The notes beneath the pieces are model-generated. The model made no database searches. It was not told the DNA's origin and saw only the letters and a program-made list of their open reading frames with translations. A program made the translations under genes and the position numbers. This document shows, one piece after another, positions 55,257 through 64,000 of a stretch of 64,000 nt of DNA (the first letter of the stretch is position 1; each line of letters starts with the position of its first letter). Source of the stretch: Nicotiana tabacum. Lineage: Eukaryota; Streptophyta; Magnoliopsida; Solanales; Solanaceae. Location: assembly GCF_000715075.1 (NCBI RefSeq), contig NC_134101.1, forward strand, positions 147,597,084 through 147,661,083, in the 5' to 3' direction.

Positions 55257-56160
55257 GGCCTACCTCTCCTCACGGTTCTAACCACGGACCAGCTCTAGCC
55301 ATCGAGCAATATCAACCACCTCATCTAACCTAGCCCCTGATGCATTCTTTCGAATCATAACAAATGAAATCCATAGATAAGGACATCAATGAACCTCGTA
55401 AGCCTCTCCCTCTCTTTAGGAACCAACCAGATCTGTGACGAGCCAACTCTAAAAATCTTATCTCATACTAGGTCACAGACATACCCTCCTAGTGTAGTTG
55501 CTCGAACTATCTACGCAGCTCCTCTCTACAGGTTGGTGGCACAAACTTCTCCAAGAAGAGAACGTAGAACTCGTGCCACGAGTGGTACAGCATTGGCTGG
55601 CTTGATCCGCTTATACACCGCCCACTATCTAAAGGTTGCTCTCGTCAGGTGAAAAGTAGTAAATTTAACCCCATTAATCTCCATAATACCTGTCGTGCGA
55701 AGAATCCGCTAGCACATATCCAAGATGTCTTGAGTATCCTCAGACTCGGCCTCATTGAATCACCTGCTCTAGAGTATAGGCAGTGGAGTCTGAGCACCTC
55801 CTCCAGCGTGAGAAATGGCTGGTGCTATCGAAACTGAAACCTCATGAGCAAGGCTAGTGCAAACAGTCAATATCTGGGTCAGAGCCTCCTGAAGGTTAGG
55901 AATTACAATGGACACAACTAGTGCCTGAGCGGGTCTCACAAGCTCAACCACATCTGGATCTTCTCTTGAGCTAGAGAAACTAGTGTGTCTACAAGTGCTT
56001 CTCTAGATGTTGTACAAGCTGCACCTCGGCCTCTATCACGGCCCCGGCCTCTTGTCGCCCTAGCTGGTGGTACTAGTGGCCGTCTACCCGATCGATAACA
56101 TGTGTCATCACCATATGTGAGAGAATAGAATAACAGAAGTTCAGTTTTCAGAATCAAAAA
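55257..56160 (-). pseudogene. Tekay-like gag fragment of element H
   Basis: On the minus strand 56110-55930 encodes PPARATRGRGRDRGRGAACT, the Arg-Gly-rich N-terminus of Solanaceae chromovirus gag. 55951-55769 continues VIPNLQEALTQILTVCTSLA. 55600-55340, in shifted frames, shows a capsid-like segment with LARVLRSLLGEVCATN-type and LVPKERERLTRFIDVLIYG sequence. It runs into LTR sequence at about 55256, so the nucleocapsid knuckle and all of pol are gone. No intact start can be chosen with certainty. Confidence 0.85.
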
Positions 56161-56298
56161 ATTCGCACGACAAAAATATAAGAAAGTGAAGTTTTCCTAA
56201 TGATTTGGTGGTCTCTCAAAGATAAGTACAGACGTCTCCATACCGATCCGCAAGACTCTATGAAACCTGCTCATGACTCATGAGACCTATGTAACCTA

Positions 56299-56311
56299 GG
56301 TTCTAATACCA
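56299..56311 (-). other. Degenerate initiator-tRNA-Met PBS of element H
   Basis: The minus strand reads TGGTATTAGAACC, two transitions from TGGTATCAGAGCC, 3 bases from the LTR start at 56315. Confidence 0.75.
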
Positions 56312-56314
56312 ACT

Positions 56315-57748
56315 TATCAAAAGTGACCTAATATACCCAATAAGTAACAATAACCTTGGGCTGAAAGTAGTGACGAGATCAGCATGTACAATCCAAATAT
56401 AGAAATAACTGTACAAAAATGTAGACATGCTTTCAAATTCAACAGTTTAAGCTCAAAAGAGATAAAATATACCAAGTGTGACTGAAATTAGGAATGATAC
56501 ATCTCTATCTATACATGTCAATTATACATGCCAACTGTAATGAAACACAGTGATAAAATCATATGCATGCTTGCGGAGTATCAATGCACTCAGTCCTCCC
56601 AATCACTCAATCTTCACAGTCACTCAGTCCTCACAGTCACTCAGTCTTCACATTCACCGGGAACTCGCACGCGACACTTGCGCTCCGCACTCACACTTGT
56701 ACTTAGCAGGTATCTGCACTCACTGTTGATAAGTCAGACTCCGAAAGGGTGGATCCTTCCCAAGCCTTAAAATAAGCCAATCATGGTATGAATTAATAAA
56801 GCATGTTGCGGCGTGCAACCCGATCCCATAAATATCCTCACAATTAGGCCCTCAGCCTCACTTAGTCAGCAATATCTCTAGTCTCTCGGGCTCACATATA
56901 TCATGATGATCAACCCAAACAATGATGATATGATGTATCAATATATGACAAATGAAACTGAGATATGATATGCAAATAACTGATGTGACTGAGTACGTAA
57001 TTGCAAATTAAACAAGTAATTCAGTAGCAACACGACCTCTGTGGGTCTCAACAGTACCAGCATATAGCCTAAGCATGATTTCTAACATGAGTCACAACTC
57101 AATTTATCTAACACATGGAGAATATATGGATAATGACAAGATTATTTGACTACACAATTCCATGAAATCAACCAAGTCCTAATTCCTATGGTGCACGCCC
57201 ACACGCTCGACACCTAGCATGTGCGTCACCTCAACACCAACAACGTAACACGTAATTCAAGGATTAAAATCCTTAGAACCAAGTTTAGAAGTGTTACTTA
57301 CCTCAAACCGTGCAAATCACTACTCCAACAAGCCCTTGCCTCGCGAATTGACCTCCGAATGCCTCAAATATAGCTACAAACAACTTGATCAATCAACTGA
57401 AGCTATAGGAATCAATTCCATAAGAAAAAGTTAAGTTCTTAAATAAAAGTCAAAAAAAGTCAACCCCGGGCCCATGTCTTGGAATCCAACAAATGTTACA
57501 AAATTCAAAAACCCATTCAACCACGAGTATAACCATACCAAAATTACTTAAATCGGACACTAAAACACCACTCAAATCTCCAATTATTACTCTCCAATCC
57601 CTAGCCCAAAACTCCCAAAATTCCACCTTAAAAATGCATAAACTAGGTAGAAAAATCAACGGGTAATCAATATTATTGAATAAAAATGATCAAAAGTGGC
57701 TTACCTCAAGGAATCTCTTAAAACCCCTCTCAAAAATTGCCCCCAACC
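56315..57748 (-). repeat. 5' LTR of element H, inner part
   Basis: Starts TATCA (from TGTCA). About 400 bases present at the corresponding end of the other LTR are missing. It stops at CAACC where element G begins and continues at 62788. Confidence 0.87.
57744..57748. repeat. Target site duplication of G, left
   Basis: CAACC. The empty site in the other LTR of H (CCTCCAACCGAGCTTCC, about 54675) has one copy; the right flank has TAACC at 62788-62792. Confidence 0.65.
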
Positions 57749-59050
57749 TATTACACCCCATATTTTCATACGTGGAAGTATGCCATAAATAAATTGATGA
57801 AAGTTCGGAAATGAGATGTTACATCCCCCATTTTTTTACGTTAAAGTTTCGTCGTAAGTTAATCGACGTAAGCTAGAGAATGAGATTATTTTTGGGATTA
57901 TAAGTATTATGCTATTTCAAACAAGTGATGAGTAAATTTGTGAATATGAGAGGGTAAGCAAATCAAATAAAATGAATTTTTGTCAAAGTTTGACATTTTG
58001 GGATAAAATACGGCCCGAGCTAAAATACCTAATTTTTATAGACTAGTACCATACATGGTACTGCATGACCATGATAGTAAGGTGTATAAAGTATGTTAAA
58101 AGTGAGTAGTATTTTAAGTAATTGAAGATAATTCTTAATTATGTGGATAATTAGTTAAAGGGGAAATTAACAAGTTAATTAAGGATTTGTGGGTGATTAA
58201 TTAAAGACTTGGGATAACATGGCAGCACCCCTTTACCCCTTTGATGACTCTTAAATAAGATTAGGAGGTAAAATATTTACAGGATTTATGTGACACCAAG
58301 CACATGAGAAATGTCATTTTGAGTCAATATTACAAACTTGTATATTTTGCACAAAGTGACTTGTATATACATTTGACGTCATTTCACTTTGAATCATCTT
58401 GAAATGAGGATGTTCTTGAATCCTCCTTGAGAGCATTTAATTCTGACAATAACATAACAAATGAACCTGTAAAGCAAGATGAAACATACATTAATAAGCA
58501 AATTATTTATTCTACTTTCATCACCACCATATCCTTCCTTTTTAAGCACTTGATCACCACTAGCCAAACACATTCCAAACATGTATTGTAGGCATTTTCC
58601 AGATCCAGAGAACTCATTAATCAAGAATCCTTCAAAATTAAACAATGGTATATAGTGCATTACAATCCAATAATTTGGAATTTCATTCTTTGACACAAAG
58701 TATCCAGAGAACAAAGCATATGATCCCATCATACGGATTTTTCCTACTCTAGGTATGTTAAGGCTATCCCCTCCTTCTTTTTAGCATGATTCAAATGATA
58801 CAAAAAGAAACCACTCTATTCATAGAAATACTCGGGGTCTCTATAGTCTTGATTCCACATGTGTCATATTATTCTATCATTTGTTCATGGGTCTCAAAAA
58901 TATGTAAGTTGGTAAAGTTTATTTCATGATATTAATCAGAGGCATAATGGTCTTATGACGTACCGAGAGATTTTATTAACGTATTTCATATTCATTTATA
59001 CATGCACATTGGCCCATAACAAGATGGAGTTATATACGTATGTATGTATG

Positions 59051-59133
<83 letters not shown>

Positions 59134-59903
59134 GATATGGAAAAGGTTATGGCGTTATATACGCACCACCACTTGATCAGCTGGTATACGTTGATGATTT
59201 TGCCCACAGTGGCCGAGATGATATGATGGAATGCCCTCAGAGGCCTGATGATGTTATGGAACATGTACCTATGCACGATATGATATTCATACGTATATGC
59301 ATGACAGTATAATTATTTCACGATTTACAGAGTTATCCAGATTTACAGGTTGAGTTATTTACTCTATATTTCTTCCATGTCTGTTATGTACTTATTTATG
59401 TGCCTTACATACTCGATACATTACTCGTACTGATGTCCCTTTTGCCTGGGGATGCTGCATTTCATGCTCGCAGGTCCCGATAGACAGTTCGAGAGCCCTC
59501 CAAGTAGGCTATCAGCTCAGCAGAAGACGTTGGTGGGCTCCATTTGCTTCGTAGTTGCTTGTTTGGTTAGTATGATTTAGACGTGTATTGTTTGGTATGG
59601 CGGGACTCTATCCCAACCTTTATGTTAAGTGTGTACTCTTAGAGGCTTGTATATAGATGTCATGTACGTAAAAGATTGTATGGCCTTGTCGGCCTATGTT
59701 CAGTATACGAGCGGTTATTTTGGTCTTATAGGCCCATATGTCTTATGTATAAGTTGGTATCACATGTTGTATTCTACTTATCTCATGGCAGCCTTCTGGC
59801 TTAGTTATATATTATAGCATGACATAAAAAGATATGTTTTGTTGGTACTCGGTTGAGTAAGGTACCGGGTGCCCGCCGCGGCCCTTCGGTTTGGGTCGTC
59901 ACA
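57749..59903 (+). repeat. 5' LTR of element G
   Basis: 2,155 bases, TATTACACCCCATATTTTC to TTTGGGTCGTCACA. The opening motif TTACACCCCATATTTT...ACGT recurs 70 bases later as TTACATCCCCCATTTTTTTA, an internal duplication of the LTR start. Contains (TA)n at 59053-59131. Confidence 0.85.
59036..59131. repeat. (TGTA)n then (TA)n microsatellite
   Basis: Four TGTA-type units followed by an uninterrupted TA run to 59131. The Ile-Tyr ORFs over it are artefacts. Confidence 0.97.
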
Positions 59904-59907
59904 AAAG

Positions 59908-59919
59908 TGGTATCAGAGT
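59908..59919 (+). other. Primer binding site, initiator tRNA-Met (element G)
   Basis: TGGTATCAGAGT, last base changed from C, 4 bases after the LTR. Confidence 0.9.
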
Positions 59920-62787
59920 AGTTCTGTCCTAGGGAGTCTACAAGCCGTGTCTAGTAGAATTTTATTTATGTGTGTGCCATGCACCACACTTATAAGCAGG
60001 AGGCTACAGGGCATTTAGGAAGGTCACTCTTTCTTCTTACTCTAGATCATGTGGCAGAGCTTAGCTGTAAGAACTCAATTTCCTAAACTCTATCTTATTC
60101 TTAATACAACGATACCTACATATAGAAAGACGGTTGATAAGGGATTGAATGCAGATGTGGAAGAGTTGAGTTAAAGGAACTCAATTTTTGCATCATGGTT
60201 ATGATGGATAAATATGAGGTATTCAGCAGATCATGTATATACTAAGGCGTGTAAGCCTCTTGATAAGGAACCTTAAGGCAAGAATATTTATTCAGTTTTA
60301 TGGTGAAAGACAATGAGAGATTCAGAAGATAATTACAAGTTTTAAGAAGTAAAGAAAGCAAGGTGAAGAAGGGTACGAGGCACTCAGTTAATGAAGATTA
60401 TCAATATTACAGTTCCAGCAGAAAAATATAAGCATTGTGAGTTACCCTCAACAGTAATAGAGGTATGTATAATTGGCCACACCCATCTCAGTTATACGCT
60501 ATTGGTAGCTAACAGACATAGTTTAAGAGAAGGACGAGTTATCAGGATCTGGCTGGGGATAGAGTAACCCAAAATAGTGGATGGATTGGCAGAGTTAGTT
60601 AACATTTCCGAAGGATAGTGTAAACGTGGTAATAGATCTCCTTGTGAGACACCCAGATGCCGCACTCTAAAATAGCACAGCTATATATGAGTACTATAAA
60701 GATAGACACTGAAAGCCTTGAAGGAATAAATATTACCTTAGTATGGCTCGCGTCCCTAGTAGACCGAGAACGTTAAGCAACCCGAAGAGCCACTGTATAG
60801 AGCAAAAGGGAGCTAAAAGCAAAAGAATATCAAGTTGACGTTTTCAGAATAAAGTGATAGACATAGATGTTAGCGGGAAATAAGAAAAGAGTTAGTGAAG
60901 TACTATAAGTAAGATGTGGTACCTGGATGACAACGGTAGAAAAAGAAAAATGAAAATGATGACAGTATTACAAAGTCTATAGTCAAGTGAAGGAAAAGAT
61001 GAAAGGTGACAGGCCTTGAGACAACAAAAGAGTATAGGCCATAAAGTAATATCCTAATTTCAAGAAATAAGTTCGCGACTCTAACATGATTAACAGAAGG
61101 AAAAGTTTGACCCCAAAGTAATAAGAAATCAGTATGGGCTAGTGAAAAAGGTAAACTAAACATGTATCAGGAACTGAGTGATTTGATAATAGTTAGCACC
61201 ATGAGAATTTCAGATTGCATTCCGGCGATAAAAGAATGGATGACAGAAGAATAACCCTTAAAGGTCATTCAGGAAGACGCTTTCCTAAAGAAAGCAATGT
61301 GAGAAAAGTTAAGCTTAAAGGACTAATGGTGCCAGTTACATTAAATGTCACCCTCGTGGGTAAGGAATTTTGTTATCCTTAGCGCAGAAGGATTACCGCA
61401 AGGCGGGTAAGAGTCATTGATGATGTGAAAAGATGCCAATGAGTTAAAACATCTATACATAGATCATCGTACCGCTAAATCTTAGTACTTCCCTATAGGG
61501 GGAAATATGGAGTGATGAGCATTAAGTCAGAATTAAGTGGATCTAGTAATTATGGAATGATAAAGGAAGAATGTGTAAAAAATGAGAAAGGGATGAGATT
61601 GCACTTATTCAAATCCTACAGATATGTTGCAATTCCAGGACATTATGTAAGTACGACGTTAAGGAAAAGAAGTAAGGCTTCTAGCCCGGGATGTTTTTGA
61701 TAAATAAGGAGCCAGTGCGAGAGGTAAGTTAAGTCAAACGGAATAACCCAAGAAATATTACTCGGAATATTGATATGAGAATGGGCCAACGAGTAGTTGG
61801 TAGTTAATTTAGGAAGAGCCCAGCAATGGCTAGACAAGAGGATAAAAGACAAATCAATAGATCAATGCAAGATAAACGTAAGGAACCCTAACATGGCGAA
61901 TTTAGCCTCGCAGTTATGACATTATAATACTTGAGATATATTCATATAATAGTTGGGTAAGTTAAAAAGGTACGTATGAGTATTATGGAAATAAAAGAGA
62001 ATGCCACTGGGAAGATAGTCAAAATATCATTTCAGAAGCAACCTTACAAGTACAAGAGTGTGGAGGTAAGTAACTACGAATAATTATAGGCGAGGAAGGA
62101 CATCAAAAGTTCCATCGAGTATACGACGTAATAAGTTCGCAACTTTACAAGAGTCAGAAGGTCCTCCCTAAGTTCTACAATGAAAGAATAGTTGAGAAAA
62201 TAAGGAAGAAAGCTTCAACCTAAGCACATTGCCCTAAAGATGAAATGGCCGTGTAATAACAGTCTCACTACAAAATTGTATGCACTCCAAAAGAAAGTGG
62301 AACCTACCATGGCTAATGATTAGGGAGTAAAACCAAAAGTAATATTCAAGACCATATGAGTTGCACAAAAATTTTGGCATGCGTGAGAACTCCGATTAGC
62401 TAAGAAGGCATGCAACAAGGGGCAAAAAGACCAGGAAAAGAAATTGCTTACATTTGAAGAAAGATGAAATGGAACGAAAGGAATTATTCGATTAATGATC
62501 AGCCGAAAAGACTTTGGTATAAGTTAAAAGAAATAATTGGGTCCAGGTCATAGACTTGAATCATTAAAAAATTGTATTATGGTTTTCCATAGCGTTCATG
62601 AGAGGCTAAAATAATAACTAATGCCAGGAGGCACAGATCGGAAGATAGCTTAAGCCTACATAAAGACTGATTAGATGGAAGAGGAAACTAAAGATTTACA
62701 TCAAATAAGTAAAATTAAGAGTATTCTTATTGGACCCAGGAAGTTATAGACATCGTGATTGAGAACATTGCAGAATCACTCTTAATA
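59920..62787 (+). other. Element G interior, non-coding
   Basis: Purine-rich sequence with stops in all frames. No gag or pol motif. The longest ORFs (86 codons at 60903-61163 minus, 62 at 61512-61700 plus) are unremarkable. Confidence 0.65.
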
Positions 62788-63872
62788 TAACCGAGCTTCC
62801 AAAGTCTAAAAATGAGAAAAATGACTTAACCCTCGACCTTATAACTCTGCCAAACAACTCACACATGCGGTTCATTTAACCGCTTCTGCGGATCCGCAGG
62901 TGCGGCCAAATTTTGCTTCTGCGGTTTCCCCTTGAAGGCCCTGGCTTCGTGTCTGAAGAGTACATATGCGACTTAGGCTATGTTTCTGTGGAAAATGCCT
63001 GGCTCTCGCCTTTCACACCTGCACTCCCATTCTCGCATATGCGCTCTCGCAGGTGTGGAAAATACATCGCACATGCGCATCCCCTCAGCCAATCTATAAT
63101 CCGCTTTTGCGATGCCAACCACGCTCTTGCAGTATTGCACCTGCGACCAAAAGCCTCGCTGGTGCGATTGCACTAGTCTAGGACTCTTTAGCTTTTTCCT
63201 AAGCTCAAAATCCAATCCGGTTTCAACCTGAATGACCCCTGAGGCCCTCGAGACCCCATCCAAGCATACCAACATATCCTAAAACACGATACGAACTTAG
63301 CGAAGCCTCAAATCACATCAAAAAACATTAAAAACATGAATCGCATCCCAATTCAAGCCTAAGGAAAACTAATGAATTCTAACTTCTATAATCGATGCAG
63401 AAACCTATCAAATCAACTCCGATTAACCTCAAATTTTCCACACATGTCATAAATGGCACAACGGACCTATTCTAACTTCTGAAACCAAAATTCGATTTTG
63501 GTAGTCACAAAGTCAACTATCGATCAAACTTCTCAACTCTCTAAACTTCTAATTATTTCCAAATTTCGCTAATTCAAGCCAAAATCACCTATGGACCTTC
63601 AAATCAATATCCGGACACACATCTAAGTCAAAAATCACCATATGGAGTTATCAAAACTCCATTCCGGAGTTGTTTACACATACGTTAATATTCGGTTAAC
63701 TTTTTCAAATTAGGCTTCTAACCTTGGGACTAAATGTCCCAATTCATTTCGGAACATTCTCGAAACCAAACCAACTATCCCGGAAAGTCACATAATAGTA
63801 ATTGGGCACAGAATAAATAGCAAATGGTGGAACGAGGCTAAAACACTAAAAACGACCACCCGAGTCATTACA
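62788..63872 (-). repeat. 5' LTR of element H, outer part
   Basis: Continues the LTR after element G and ends ACCCGAGTCATTACA (minus-strand start TGTAATGACTCGGGTGGTCG, the same type of LTR start as element F). Confidence 0.88.
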
Positions 63873-64000
63873 ATTTTACTTTGTGATTTTTATTGATGAT
63901 CATTCTCACAAACTCTGAGTATTTCCTTTGAGAGGCAGACTGCAAAGAAATTAAAACGCGTCTACTCAGACAATGGTGGTGAGTATATTGATCTTTTTAA
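63873..64000 (+). pseudogene. Copia integrase, right piece (element I)
   Basis: Resumes the core interrupted at 52882: YFVIFIDDHSHK, then after a frameshift and apparent short deletion RQTAKKLKRVYSDNGGEYID, which includes the second catalytic Asp in DNGGEY. It runs off the window at the right. The few bases at the junction with H are ambiguous, so the exact target duplication (ATTTT-like) is not certain. Confidence 0.85.

Larger units (their letters stand above)
57749..62787 (+). mobile_element. Element G: single-LTR insertion inside element H
   Basis: Begins TATTACACCCC (TG to TA). LTR to 59903, initiator-tRNA-Met PBS, then 2.9 kb of non-coding interior, ending at CTTAATA without PPT or 3' LTR. 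Comparison with the uninterrupted LTR at 54660-54700 defines both borders to the base, and CAACC/TAACC look like target duplications. LTR and PBS-proximal sequence (GGGAGTCTACAAGCCGTGTC) are of a type common in Solanaceae chromovirus-related elements. Confidence 0.8.
52883..63872 (-). mobile_element. Element H: Tekay-like chromovirus, pol deleted, interrupted by G
   Basis: Two diverged minus-strand LTRs (52883-55256, and 56315-57748 plus 62788-63872), a degenerate initiator-tRNA-Met PBS and a gag fragment. From gag the sequence passes directly into the left LTR, so protease, RT, RNase H and integrase are deleted. It sits within a Copia integrase. Element G interrupts the right LTR. Confidence 0.87.

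Noticed and set aside
54714..55298. ORFs of 111 and 146 codons on opposite strands
   Set aside because: They lie in element H's LTR over the CTTCTGCGG motif cluster and are not preserved in the other LTR copy (62913-63275 differs in frame and length).
58955..59312. Ile-Tyr repeat ORFs on both strands
   Set aside because: Pure translation of a (TA)n microsatellite.

Overview
This is a plant nuclear window made almost entirely of LTR retrotransposons. I found no host gene, rRNA, tRNA gene, CRISPR array or prokaryotic feature. The element families point to a Solanaceae genome, probably tobacco-like, in repeat-rich pericentromeric-type DNA. They are giant Ogre/Tat elements primed by tRNA-Arg, Tat/Retand-type elements primed by tRNA-Lys, LTRs beginning TGTAACGACC primed by initiator tRNA-Met, and a Tekay-like gag. 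The host assignment is inference from family resemblance, not a database result.

Layout. (A) 1-8324: right part of a minus-strand Ogre/Tat-like element, with tandem repeats, T-rich tracts, a gag remnant, a tRNA-Arg PBS and a 5' LTR. (B) 8325-28277: a minus-strand Ogre element with 3' LTR, PPT, a repeat-rich 3' UTR, integrase, RNase H, RT, a G-patch-like segment, protease, gag, an extra upstream ORF1, PBS and 5' LTR. (C) 28278-29940: the 3' part of a related LTR in plus orientation. (D) 29941-33905: the 5' part of a minus-strand Retand-like element (RT, protease, gag, PBS, LTR). (F) 33906-52056: a plus-strand element with long LTRs and a non-coding interior. (E) 36271-46268: a complete plus-strand insertion in F, flanked by TATTT duplications, with sense gag and a long antisense ORF. 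(I) 52801-52882 and 63873-64000: a Copia integrase split by (H) 52883-63872, a minus-strand Tekay-like element deleted for pol. H is itself interrupted by (G) 57749-62787, a plus-strand element with one LTR.

The junctions give a relative order. E and D lie inside F, C lies inside D, B lies inside C, and A probably lies inside B's 3' LTR, so the missing left halves of B, C, D and F would lie left of position 1. Independently, G is in H and H is in the Copia element. Every coding region is broken by stops, frameshifts or deletions, many of them C-to-T type changes.

The most interesting observations are: the antisense ORF in E with its own candidate TATA box; a G-patch-like motif in frame after the Ogre protease; duplicated perfect hairpins and a recurrent CTACGTATC...CGTAG motif in Ogre untranslated DNA; three successive minisatellites (93, 32 and 61 bp) in one 3' UTR; and the LTR-less right end of G.
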